From Planctomycetota bacterium (lineage in GTDB: Bacteria > Planctomycetota > UBA1135 > GCA-002686595), in assembly GCA_016779205.1 (NCBI GenBank), contig JADHOC010000001.1, forward strand, positions 1 to 64,000: a stretch of 64,000 nt of DNA, given 5' to 3'. This document shows, in pieces, positions 53,746 through 64,000 of this stretch. Each line of letters starts with the position of its first letter. Position 1 is the first letter of the stretch. Below the pieces are notes generated by a model. The model searched no databases, had not been told where the DNA came from, and was given only the letters and a program-made list of their open reading frames with translations. The position numbers were made by a program, and so were the translations under genes.

Positions 53746-54124
53746 GGTGAGTGGGGTCCTGTGAAGGAGGGGTCGTCCCCTGTGCCATCGGGTCCAGGCC
53801 GCCAGAACTGGCCCGCAAACCAGGGGCCCTCGCCAGGAGCCGCGCGAAGCTGAGCGGACCCGAACCGGAGCGCCGCGGGCCCCTGGAGGGCGGGCTCCCA
53901 TGCCCCTGATGCCACCGCCTCGGTCAGGCGGGTCGGCAGGGGGGTATCGGCCCCGGCGGCCCCCTCAGGTCATCCCGGCCTTCGGATAATGTATGTTATG
54001 TGCCACACGAAACACGGCTGGTGCGGTGCGGGATTATCGACTCCAGAGTCACCTGCCCCTGACCCGTGGGTCCATGGAATACAGGGGCCGGTCGCCAGCC
54101 CTGGGCCGCGCCGGCTCGAGCGGC
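53746..54124. other. 379-base spacer with an AT-rich patch
   Basis: No protein frame here has convincing composition. A short AT-rich island (about 53988-54008, around GATAATGTATGTTATG) stands out against the GC-rich background. On the minus strand TTTCGT and TTATCC are 17 bases apart there and could be a promoter for the lipoprotein gene 240 bases downstream. The rest holds nothing I can name. Confidence 0.35.
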
Positions 54125-54385
54125 TCAGTTCGGCGATCCGCCGAAGTCCGGCCCGGAACCACCGGGCCCCGCCGGGCCGCCCGGGCCCGTCGGTCCGGCG
54201 CCTCCTTCCCTGGGCAGCTGGCTGTCCAGAAGTCGACGGAAGTCGAACGCAGAGTCCCCGAGGTGTGACGCCAGCCAGATGAAGTAGCAGTCGACCGGAT
54301 CCACCGCGTCCTCCACGGGGAACGCCGCCTTGCACGTCAGATCGCAGGGTCGCTGCTTGTCGATGAAACAGTTCTTGGAAGCCAC
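54125..54385 (-). CDS. Small cysteine-rich protein with collagen-like tail
   Basis: From GTG 54385, preceded by AAGGGG, the product is 86 residues. The first half has four Cys (C6, C14, C18, C33; spacing x7, x3, x14) within KNCFIDKQRPCDLTCKAAF and VDCYFIWLASHLG, which looks like a metal-binding or disulfide knot followed by a helix ending AFDFRRLL. The second half is Gly/Pro-rich, GPTGPGGPAGPGGSGP, with Gly-X-X steps as in collagen-like repeats. No signal peptide is seen. I know no family for it. The longer frame upstream is not protein-like. It sits alone downstream of the histidine phosphatase. Confidence 0.55.
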   Translation of the reverse strand: MASKNCFIDKQRPCDLTCKAAFPVEDAVDPVDCYFIWLASHLGDSAFDFRRLLDSQLPREGGAGPTGPGGPAGPGGSGPDFGGSPN

Positions 54386-54497
54386 GTTCCCCTTATACCC
54401 CCGTAGCCCCCGGGATCCGTAGCCCTCGAGCCTCGCTTCCTCTTGGTTGCCGTCCGTGCGGGCCGGAGCCACCGATCCTCCCCGGCGGGAAAACGCC

Positions 54498-55130
54498 CTA
54501 GGCGCCCAGGCGGACCAACCGAGGAGCCCTCTCGACCCCGACCTCCGCGGAAGGCCAGGCCAGCTCGCAGAGGCCACCCGGCGGGAGCCCGATGCGCGCC
54601 GCGGCCGCCATGGGAAGCCCGAGGCACGCGGTGAGCGCGCTCCGAACCACCCAGAGGTGCGCCACGACGGCCACCGTGCCGCCCGGGTACCGGTCCGCCA
54701 GCCCATCGAAGACCGGGAGGGTACGGGCCGCGAGATCCCGGGGAGCTTCTCCGCCAGGGGCCTGCATGGCGCCCCGGGAGGCTCGCCAGCGCTCCATGGC
54801 CGCCGGCTCATCGAGGGCAAGATCCTCGATACGACGGCCCGCCCAGAGCCCCCGATCCAGCTCGGTGAGCCGGGGCTCATCCAGCCGCTCGAGGTCCGGA
54901 CGACCCGCTCGGATCAGGGCCGCAGCCGCCTCGGCTCGCTGGAGTCCGGAGCTGACCACGGCGTCAAGCCGCTCTTCGGCGAGCGCATCCGCCACCAGCC
55001 GCGACTGCAGGAGCCCGCGCTCGGAGAGCGGGACGTCGAGGCGGCCGTAGATGGTCCCGCGCCAGCGCTCCTCGACCTCGCCGTGCCGGACCAGGAGGAG
55101 CCGGAGGGGTTCGTGGGAGGGGACACTCAT
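54498..55130 (-). CDS. Histidine phosphatase superfamily protein (CobC/PGM-like)
   Basis: The 210-residue protein has the superfamily's catalytic motif LLLVRHGE (His near residue 15), the second motif DAVVSSGLQRAEAAA, the acid helix TELDRGLWAGRRIEDL, and the second catalytic His in VAVVAHLWVVRSAL. The arrangement is that of alpha-ribazole phosphatase (CobC) or a broad-specificity phosphatase. No cobalamin genes are near, so the cobalamin role is not supported by context. ATG 55130 was chosen over an earlier Met because the extra residues are poorly protein-like. Confidence 0.85.
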   Translation of the reverse strand: MSVPSHEPLRLLLVRHGEVEERWRGTIYGRLDVPLSERGLLQSRLVADALAEERLDAVVSSGLQRAEAAAALIRAGRPDLERLDEPRLTELDRGLWAGRRIEDLALDEPAAMERWRASRGAMQAPGGEAPRDLAARTLPVFDGLADRYPGGTVAVVAHLWVVRSALTACLGLPMAAAARIGLPPGGLCELAWPSAEVGVERAPRLVRLGA

Positions 55131-55396
55131 GGCGCGACGAAGAGCCTCGTGCAAACCGCCGCAGCCCCCGCAGGAATCGGATCGCAAGACATGCTAGCGG
55201 CCCACCTCGACCGATAGAATCCCCGGACCGAATCCCGTGTGGGCGCCCCGTCCTCCGCACCAGCAGCGCCGGCCCATGCGACCCAGGGCCGCGCCCGGAC
55301 CTCTCCCACTCCCCCACCGGCCGGGTCCCCCACCGACCCCACGACCCACCCCAACGGTCCACCCACGGCACGAGCGCCCCGCTCCATCCAGCCCCC

Positions 55397-56041
55397 ATGA
55401 ACTCGTTCATCCGCTTCCTGAACTCCTCCATCGGGCGCAAGTACGTGATGGCCGTCACCGGCCTCTCGCTGACCCTGTTCCTGCTGGTGCACATGGCCGG
55501 CAACCTGACGATCTACGCGGGCAACGAGGCCTTCAACGAGTACGCGGATCTGCTGGAGAGCAACCCGCTCCTGCCCCTCGCCGAGGCAGGGCTGCTGGGA
55601 CTCTTCGTGGTGCACGTGCTGTTCGCGGTGCTGCTCACGGGCAAGAACAAGACCTCCCGCACCGACCGCTACCAGGCCAATCTTGGCATGGGCGCCAAGA
55701 CGGTCGCGTCCACGACCATGTGGATCACGGGCCCGGTGCTGCTGGTCTTCCTGATCATTCACATCTGGGACTTCCGCATCTCCAAGGAGCTGATGAAGGA
55801 GTACGACCTCGCGCAGATGGTCGTGGATCGCCTGCGACACCCCGTCGGGTTCATGATCTACAGCGGCGCGATTGCCATGGTCGGGCTACACATGTGGCAT
55901 GCCTTCCAGAGCGCCTTCCAGACCCTGGGTGTGGCACATCCGCGCTACCGCGCTCTCATTCAGAACACCGGGCGGCTGATCACCGTCCTCCTTGTCGCTG
56001 GTTTTGGCGGCATTCCGTTCTATCTGTTCTTCACGGGCTGA
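55397..56041 (+). CDS. sdhC: Succinate dehydrogenase cytochrome b subunit (type B, SdhC)
   Basis: The 214-residue membrane anchor has five hydrophobic segments, as in the Bacillus-type single anchor that binds two hemes and replaces SdhC plus SdhD. His residues suited to heme ligation are seen in LLVHMAGN (His32), [15 protein letters not shown] and GLHMWHAF. It heads the gene order C-A-B used by Bacillus-type and epsilonproteobacterial complexes. It would pass electrons to quinone, probably menaquinone, as for other type B enzymes. About 266 bases upstream hold the divergent promoter region shared with the phosphatase gene. Confidence 0.93.
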   Translation: MNSFIRFLNSSIGRKYVMAVTGLSLTLFLLVHMAGNLTIYAGNEAFNEYADLLESNPLLPLAEAGLLGLFVVHVLFAVLLTGKNKTSRTDRYQANLGMGAKTVASTTMWITGPVLLVFLIIHIWDFRISKELMKEYDLAQMVVDRLRHPVGFMIYSGAIAMVGLHMWHAFQSAFQTLGVAHPRYRALIQNTGRLITVLLVAGFGGIPFYLFFTG

Positions 56042-56090
56042 ACCGTCCCGGACGCCTCCCCGCCCGGACGGGCCTCTCAACGCACGAACC

Positions 56091-58034
<1,944 letters not shown>

Positions 58035-58053
58035 CCCCGAGGAGACCAGTCAG

Positions 58054-58827
<774 letters not shown>

Positions 58828-58918
58828 GCGGCCGTACCACCTGAACCGCCACCCCAGTCGAGCCGCCGATGCCGGGCGGCGAACCGGGCGGACACCCAGG
58901 GTTCCGGACGATTCTTCT

Positions 58919-58957
58919 CGGGGCAGTGACCAACGTCAGTCGCTGCCCCGTTCTTGT
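58919..58957 (+). terminator. Terminator after sdhCAB
   Basis: CGGGGCAgtGAC pairs with GTCagtcgcTGCCCCG through a short loop, followed by TTCTTGT, about 90 bases past the sdhB stop. Confidence 0.7.
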
Positions 58958-59082
58958 GCCCACTCCCACCGAGGTCGCGCTGGCACACCCCGACCGTGGC
59001 GCCCACCGGCTCCGATCGGCGTCGATCCGCGCGGGCAGAGCCGCACGAGTGGCCCGACGAAGGATCCGGCCGCCGACCTCCG

Positions 59083-60549
59083 TCAGGCGGCGCCGACCGG
59101 CGAGGGCGCCTGGCCCTGCACGGGCTCGCCCTCGGGAGCGGTGAGCGCCGAGGGGTGCACCCACTGGAGGCGGACACCGCCTGCGGCGCAGGCCTGCGCC
59201 ACCTCCGCGCGGAGGTCTGGCCGGACCGTGTCCAGCGCGCAGTGCACCGCCGCCGCGCGACCCGCACGGATGGTCCCGAGCGCCCCGACCGCCGAATGGA
59301 AGAGCCAGGTTCTCGCCGACGACTCGCGGGCGAGCCGCTCGACCCGTGAGCGTGCGCGGCGCTGGTCGCCGTCGATCAGGATCACGGGGTCCCCATCGGC
59401 GTCCGCCGAGCGAACGCTGATGCAGGCCCGGGTGCCGCGCCCCGCGCCGCTCTCCACGCGGAGCCCGGCGCCGACCTCGGAGAGCGCAAGCCGCAGGCTG
59501 GCGGTGCCAAGCCCGGTGGAGCTCGGCGCCTCCGGGAGCGACGCCTGCCCTTCCACGTGGAGGGAGCGCCCACCCGGGCGGGTTGCGCCGCCCGCCCCGA
59601 GTCCCCCATCGAGGAACACCTTCAGGGCCGCCGGCGCCATCCCGTCCCCGTCATCGGCCACCACAACGTCGAGGTCCAGCCCGAGGTCCCTGGAGGGTCG
59701 CTGGTCCACCTGAACCGTCACGGTCCCGGGGCCATTGGCGCCGCGCGCCGCCGCCTCGAGGGCGTTGGTCAATAGGTTCCGGACGGCGCGGGCCATGGCG
59801 TTCCTGGGCGCCAGGACAAACAGGGAGCCCTTGCACTTCACGCGCAACGCAGGGGGCCCGTCGGCGCCGCCGCGGGCCGCCGCGGTGGCAGCCTTGGCCT
59901 CCTCCAGGAGGAGGTCCTTGATCCTGATGAGGGTCGGGCCGGGCCCCCTTTGGGTGGCCTCCGAGCCCAGGGCCGCCTGCGCAAGCTCCCTCGCGGACGA
60001 GAGCGCCTCCAGCACGCGCGGGCCGTCCTCCTCGTCCCCGCGCGTGGCGTAGAGCACCGCTCGCGTGAGCTCGTTTCGCAGGTCGTGCGCCGCCGCCGCG
60101 GCGTTCCTCCCCTGGGTGGCCGCTCGCTCCGCCCGGCGCAGGCGCGCCCTGGCCGCACGTCGCGCCCCCATCGCGGCAGCAAGGGTCCCGACCTCCAGCA
60201 GAGCCTTGCGCGGCGGCATGTCACCCGGCGGAGCTGCGACCACGAGCTCGCCTCCCTGAACGGCCAGGGTCGTCTCCTGGCTTCCGGCGCCCCCCGGGTC
60301 CTCCCCAGGGCCCCCTCCGTCCAGGATCCCACGTCGCTCGCTGGCCTTCACCAGGGCCCGTTCGCAGGGGTATGCGAGGTCGAAGTCCCCCTCACGCCCC
60401 ACTGGACGCCAACCGAGCCGAACCAGTCCGAGGCGCGCCGCCGTCTCCGTCCACGCCTCCTCCACCTCCGGATCCTCTTCCCCGTCGAGGGAGCTGGAGC
60501 CAAAGGGCAGGGAGAGCCACTCGGTCAGGGGAGTCCAGGGGTGCCGCAC
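59083..60549 (-). CDS. Soluble histidine kinase with C-terminal degenerate receiver-like domain
   Basis: No membrane span or signal is seen. From GTG 60549 the product is 488 residues: an N-terminal 130-residue region of unknown fold, a dimerisation helix with His155 in AHDLRNELTRAVLY, an ATPase domain (NLLTNALEAA, DDGDGM, GLGTASLRLAL, GRGTRACI), then VILIDGDQRRARSRVERLA onward, a receiver-like tail in which the usual acceptor strand reads AAVHCALD. AGGAGG lies 13 bases before the GTG, a long spacer, so the start is uncertain; the frame continues upstream but is unlike protein. No response regulator is adjacent. Confidence 0.75.
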   Translation of the reverse strand: MRHPWTPLTEWLSLPFGSSSLDGEEDPEVEEAWTETAARLGLVRLGWRPVGREGDFDLAYPCERALVKASERRGILDGGGPGEDPGGAGSQETTLAVQGGELVVAAPPGDMPPRKALLEVGTLAAAMGARRAARARLRRAERAATQGRNAAAAAHDLRNELTRAVLYATRGDEEDGPRVLEALSSARELAQAALGSEATQRGPGPTLIRIKDLLLEEAKAATAAARGGADGPPALRVKCKGSLFVLAPRNAMARAVRNLLTNALEAAARGANGPGTVTVQVDQRPSRDLGLDLDVVVADDGDGMAPAALKVFLDGGLGAGGATRPGGRSLHVEGQASLPEAPSSTGLGTASLRLALSEVGAGLRVESGAGRGTRACISVRSADADGDPVILIDGDQRRARSRVERLARESSARTWLFHSAVGALGTIRAGRAAAVHCALDTVRPDLRAEVAQACAAGGVRLQWVHPSALTAPEGEPVQGQAPSPVGAA

Positions 60550-60965
60550 AGGGCCGAGTCTGCCTCCTGGGAACCTCCGATTGAAGCGTCCTGAGGGCGA
60601 TCCTTCGCGGGTCGCGTCAACCTCGGTTACGGACCCGGAACACGTGGTCAGGGGCAGCCGTGGGTCGAAGCGCCCCACCGGAGCGAAAAGTCCGGTCAGG
60701 GGCAGGTATGACCCGTGTCTGAACCCGACGAGGGCACTAACATGGGAGGCGCGCCAGGTCTCGGCCCGGCGCACGGGTACGAGGCTGGCCTTGGCACGCC
60801 CCTTGCCCTGTGATCGGTCACCGCCGGAGTTCTCCTCCCGCCCCGGCCTCACAACCCGACCCAAGCGTCGACCGCTGGCACCCCTCCTGGGGCCAAGGCG
60901 GGGCTGCGTGAACCCGAACCGATTGATCACCGAAGATCCGCAAGATCGACACGATCCAGTCAACC
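60550..60965. other. 416-base divergent spacer with repeats and a small hairpin
   Basis: The spacer lies between the soluble kinase and the HEAT-protein gene. It holds no supported gene. Two copies of GGTCAGGGGCAG at 60646-60657 and 60694-60705 and a hairpin ACCGGA-N8-TCCGGT (60677-60696) could be regulatory sites. The region must contain both promoters. Confidence 0.4.
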
Positions 60966-63104
60966 ATGAAGAACCAGATGCTCGTTGGTGCCCTCGTTGC
61001 AGTGGGCGCGCTCTGCCTCCCCGCGACCTCCTTCGGTCACGGCGGCACCTACCGGGGCCCCGGTGACACCGTTCCGCCCGGCGGCGGCGGCGGCGGCGGT
61101 GGCGGCGGCGGTCCCGCCTCCCCCGGCCCCTCCGGCCCGTCAGCGCCCGGTCCCTCCGGCCCGTCAACCCCCGGCCCGGCCTCGCCCGGCGCCCCCGCAG
61201 CTGGCCCGACCCAGAGCGGACCCCGCTCCGGTGGCCCGGTGGACATCGGGCAGGACTTTTCGATCTGGGACTTCTGGTGGGGCTTCAACAAGGAGCCGTA
61301 TCTGAACCTCCGCTCCAAGGTCCGCAGCGGCAACGTCCAGTCCGGCGGAGATGACTTCTTCCTCGGTCGTGGACAGGCGGAGCAGGTCAAGGACACGCTC
61401 CGTCCCACCGAGGACATGATCCGCAACGAGGTCGTGCCGGCCCTGAAGATGGTGCTCGAGAAGGAGCGCCAGAACGACATCATCACCGGCGCGCTGATCG
61501 CCCTCGCCAAGATCGGCGACACCCAGGACGCCGACGGCACCTCGGAGTTCCAGGAGATCTTCGCCAAGTTCCTCGACAACGGTGAGCAGGAGATCTCCGA
61601 GACCGCGACCCTCGCGCTCGGCATCCTCGCCGACGATGGCACCGTCCCGATGCTCGTCTCGCTCATGCGGGACGACCCCGCGGGGCGCAAGCTGATCGGC
61701 AAGGAGGTCCCCATGCGGACCCGCTCCTTCGCCGCCTACGGCCTCGGGCTCGTCGGCTACCGCACCAGCGACAACGCGGTGCGCCAGACCATCGTCGAGC
61801 ACCTTCTGGACGTCCTCGAGATGCCCGACTTCGCCCAGCCGGACATCAAGGTGGGTGCCATCGCATCGCTCGGACTCATCCCCCTGGACTGGGAGGGCGA
61901 GGCCGCCGCAGAGGAGGCCGAGGGCAACGCCGCCACGGCCGCCAACCGCGCCGCGCTGCTGCGCTACCTCATCGCCCGAATGAACGCGGACACCCGCGGT
62001 AAGAAGGGCGGCTTCGAGCAGTTCCGCGTCCGCTGCCAGGTCCCGATCGCCGCGGCTCGACTCCTCGCCTCCCACGAGAGCGAGGTCCCCGAGGCGCAGC
62101 TTCCCCTGCGGGGTGAGGTCATCGACCAGCTGCTATCGCTGGTCGCGAAGAACTCCAAGGAGAAGACCGTCGAGGTCCTGCAGTCCAGCACGATCGCCCT
62201 CGGGATGATCGGTAACGCCGAGAAGGGCGATGGCGAAGGAGCCAAGCAGAACGAGCAGATCTTCAACGAGCTCAAGCGCATCGCCAAGCAGTCGGCGGAC
62301 AACCAGACCGAGTTCTTCGGGATGATGGCGCTGGCCCAGATGGGCAGCCGACCCGGCTCCGCCGGCGAGAAGCGTGGCCTCCAGCCTGAGGTGCAGAAGG
62401 AGCTCATGGGCTTCCTCGCCAAGGGCAAGGGGCAGAAGAAGCCCTGGGCGGCCATGTCGCTCGGCGTCTTCGGCAACGCGCTGCTCGAGAACGACGGCAC
62501 CCTGGAGACCACCGTGCTGTCCGCCGTCCGTGACGCTGCTCGCAAGGGCGACCGCCCCGCCGAGGCCGGCGCCTACGCCGTCTCTCTCGGGCTCATGAAG
62601 GACACGGTCTCCGAGGACCTTCTCCTCGAGCGACTGGATTACTTCAACGGTAACGACGACACCCGCGGCTACATCGCGGTTGGCCTCGGCCTCATGGAGG
62701 CGAACAGCTCGATCGAGCGTCTCGCCGACATCATCAACAAGTCCAAGTTCCGCCCCGACCTGCTCAAGCAGGCCGCGGTTGGCCTCGGGCTCCTCGGCGA
62801 CAAGTCGGCGGTCAAGGGACTCGTCGAGATGCTCAGGACTGCCAAGGGCCTCGCCGCCCAGGCGGCCATCGCCAGCGCCCTCGGCACCATCGGTGACGCG
62901 AACTCCGTGGCTCCCCTGGTCGCCATGCTGAGCGACACCACCATCACCGACACGGCCCGCGGCTTCGCGGCAGTCGCCCTCGGCATCGTCTGCGACAAGC
63001 AGGACCTGCCCTGGAACACCGCCATCGCGAAGAACACCAACTATCGCGCGAACGTCTCGACCCTGACCAACTCGGTCGGCACGGGGATCCTGGACATCCT
63101 CTGA
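60966..63104 (+). CDS. Secreted Gly/Pro-rich HEAT-repeat protein
   Basis: The 712-residue protein has a signal peptide (MKNQMLVGALVAVGALCLPATSFG), then a 60-residue Gly/Pro/Ser tract with an unbroken run of 11 Gly and PSGPSAPGPSGPS-type repeats, then the block FWWGFNKEPYLNLRSKV. The remainder is a long array of HEAT-like helical pairs, each around 35-40 residues, such as VAPLVAMLSDTTITDTARGFAAVALGIV and LIARMNADTRG. No catalytic motif is visible. HEAT arrays bind partners, so a structural or scaffold role outside the cytoplasm is likely. A related gene follows in tandem. Confidence 0.85.
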   Translation: MKNQMLVGALVAVGALCLPATSFGHGGTYRGPGDTVPPGGGGGGGGGGGPASPGPSGPSAPGPSGPSTPGPASPGAPAAGPTQSGPRSGGPVDIGQDFSIWDFWWGFNKEPYLNLRSKVRSGNVQSGGDDFFLGRGQAEQVKDTLRPTEDMIRNEVVPALKMVLEKERQNDIITGALIALAKIGDTQDADGTSEFQEIFAKFLDNGEQEISETATLALGILADDGTVPMLVSLMRDDPAGRKLIGKEVPMRTRSFAAYGLGLVGYRTSDNAVRQTIVEHLLDVLEMPDFAQPDIKVGAIASLGLIPLDWEGEAAAEEAEGNAATAANRAALLRYLIARMNADTRGKKGGFEQFRVRCQVPIAAARLLASHESEVPEAQLPLRGEVIDQLLSLVAKNSKEKTVEVLQSSTIALGMIGNAEKGDGEGAKQNEQIFNELKRIAKQSADNQTEFFGMMALAQMGSRPGSAGEKRGLQPEVQKELMGFLAKGKGQKKPWAAMSLGVFGNALLENDGTLETTVLSAVRDAARKGDRPAEAGAYAVSLGLMKDTVSEDLLLERLDYFNGNDDTRGYIAVGLGLMEANSSIERLADIINKSKFRPDLLKQAAVGLGLLGDKSAVKGLVEMLRTAKGLAAQAAIASALGTIGDANSVAPLVAMLSDTTITDTARGFAAVALGIVCDKQDLPWNTAIAKNTNYRANVSTLTNSVGTGILDIL

Positions 63105-63140
63105 TCCGGGGTCGCCCGAGCGGCGACAACGGCTCCGCCG

Positions 63141-63175
63141 AACGGCCCCGGGCGCCTCGCGCGCCCGGGGCCGTT
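63141..63175 (+). terminator. Hairpin between the two HEAT-protein genes
   Basis: A perfect 15-base-pair stem AACGGCCCCGGGCGC/GCGCCCGGGGCCGTT encloses a five-base loop about 35 bases after the stop. No T-run follows. Confidence 0.7.
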
Positions 63176-63316
63176 CCCATGGGGAACGGATCCGTCGGGC
63201 CCGGTCCCCCTCGAGGCGCCCAGCCGGGCTCCCCTCAGGGTCCCATGGGTGGCCCTTCACCGCGCTCCGGCGGCGTCGGGGGTTACGGCTCTCCGCCGCC
63301 CGTATAGTGCTGGTGA

Positions 63317-64000
63317 ATGGCCTCGCCCCCCACCAACCACCACGGCCACCCTGGGGCGCGCCCACAGCGTCTGCGTCCGTGGGTGAGCCTGACCATGCTC
63401 ATGGCCCTCACGGCTGGGTCCTCGGTGGCCGCGCCGCAGGACCTCGCCCCCCCTCGGGGGAGCCTTGGCCCCGGAACCGGGGCGTCCACGGACGGCGGCC
63501 CAGGGGATCGCTCCCCCGCCACCGTGCTGCGACTCCAGCCCTGGCGGCGCTGGTGGGACTTCAACCAGGACCCCTACCTCGCCAGGATGCGCAGCCCCAT
63601 GTCGCTGCCCGTTCGCGCCGCACCACTGGGCATCCCAGGCCGCGCCACCTCCCCGAGGCGCCCTGCGCCGTCGGTGGTCTACGGCGAGGTCTATCCCGCC
63701 CTGCTCGGCGCGCTTGAGGCCACAGAGGACGTGGACCTCCAGGCGTCCTGCCTCCTCTCACTCGCCAAGCTGGGGAGTCCCCCTGAGGCGCTGATCGCGA
63801 GCCTGGAACTCCCGGCCCTCGGGGACGTGCTGCCCCCCTATCTCCGGGCCGCCAACGAGCGGGTCAGGGACCTCTCCGTGCTCGCCCTCGGAATCTCCGG
63901 GGAGGCCCGCTTCGCGCCGCTGCTCTCCTCCATCGCGCGGGATCAGCGCGAGGGCCGCGAGGCGATCCGCGGCGGCAAGGTCGATCGTCGAACCCGTACC
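63317..64000 (+). CDS. Second secreted HEAT-repeat protein, cut by window end
   Basis: An open frame from ATG 63317 to the last base gives 228 residues with no stop. It starts with a basic segment and a hydrophobic signal (LTMLMALTAGSSVAA), then Pro/Gly-rich sequence, then WWDFNQDPYLARM, which parallels WWGFNKEPYLNLR in the gene before it. Later parts also match: ALLGALEATEDVDLQASCLLSLAKLG and LSVLALGISGEARFAPLLSSIARDQREGREAIRGG correspond to its HEAT helices and RDDPAGRKLIGKEV. So it is a tandem paralogue of the same secreted HEAT family. Confidence 0.8.
   Translation, partial: MASPPTNHHGHPGARPQRLRPWVSLTMLMALTAGSSVAAPQDLAPPRGSLGPGTGASTDGGPGDRSPATVLRLQPWRRWWDFNQDPYLARMRSPMSLPVRAAPLGIPGRATSPRRPAPSVVYGEVYPALLGALEATEDVDLQASCLLSLAKLGSPPEALIASLELPALGDVLPPYLRAANERVRDLSVLALGISGEARFAPLLSSIARDQREGREAIRGGKVDRRTRT

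Noticed and set aside
53989-54282. Plus-strand frame beginning MYVMCHTKHGWCGAG
   Set aside because: Its composition becomes Pro/Arg-rich at once, it has no ribosome site, and it overlaps the small Cys gene on the other strand.
61080-61200. Simple repeat or CRISPR-like array in the Gly/Pro coding region
   Set aside because: The repeated GGCGGC and CCCTCCGGCCCGTC units are in frame and encode poly-Gly and PSGPS repeats of the secreted protein. There are no spacers of even length.

Overview
The window is about 70% GC, densely coded on both strands, and looks like one contiguous piece of bacterial chromosome. No single marker fixes the taxon. Several features together point to the Planctomycetota or a close PVC-superphylum lineage: an unusually long GreA with a large N-terminal extension (a form known from Chlamydiae), a eukaryote-type UDP-sugar pyrophosphorylase, PcnB-type poly(A) polymerase, and large secreted Gly/Pro-rich HEAT-repeat proteins. 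This is inference from family knowledge; no database search was possible.

Layout. 1-1.9 kb: remnant of an ISL3-family transposase, an HNH-like protein and tRNA-Asn. 2-8.8 kb: lipoprotein MsrA, GluQRS and phosphofructokinase on the minus strand, RfbC on the plus strand, a small membrane protein, then AhcY behind an ArsR-methyltransferase fusion with a palindrome just upstream of its start. 8.9-18.6 kb: giant GreA, RlmI-like rRNA methyltransferase, an amidohydrolase-fold protein that has lost its metal ligands, a Dus/HI0933-flavoprotein operon and a secreted protein of unknown function. 18.6-27.5 kb: an unexplained structured spacer, PcnB, tRNA-Trp, RsmG, tRNA-Leu(CAG), TldE/TldD, SmpB, a GT-C glycosyltransferase and the tmRNA gene (tag ADNNYALAA). 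27.5-36.6 kb: a hybrid histidine kinase with a PhnD-like binding lipoprotein, hypothetical proteins, a flippase-like membrane protein, a PfkB kinase and ThpR. 36.6-41 kb: RecA with an SOS-operator-like palindrome, and AlaRS. 41-49.5 kb: the lipid/envelope block rpmF-plsX-fabH-fabD-fabG-acpP-fabF, then UDP-sugar pyrophosphorylase and D-Ala-D-Ala ligase. 49.6-55.1 kb: tRNA-Leu(CAA), an orphan DHp-like protein, CvpA, unknown proteins, a GyrI-like lipoprotein, a small Cys protein and a histidine phosphatase. 55.4-58.8 kb: sdhCAB. 59-64 kb: a soluble histidine kinase and two tandem secreted HEAT-repeat proteins, the second cut by the window end.

How the genes work together. Most of the window is housekeeping: translation and its rescue (alaS, gluQRS, dus, rlmI, rsmG, smpB/ssrA, tRNAs, rpmF), fatty acid and cell-wall precursor synthesis, the methyl cycle, glycolysis and respiration. 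I see no CRISPR array, prophage, secondary-metabolite cluster or intact mobile element. The less ordinary parts are the PhnD-kinase pair with a cysteine cluster in its GAF region, the ArsR-methyltransferase/AhcY unit, the pseudo-amidohydrolase, the GreA fusion, the small Cys/collagen-like protein, the tandem HEAT proteins and a terminator-bounded spacer that could encode a small RNA.
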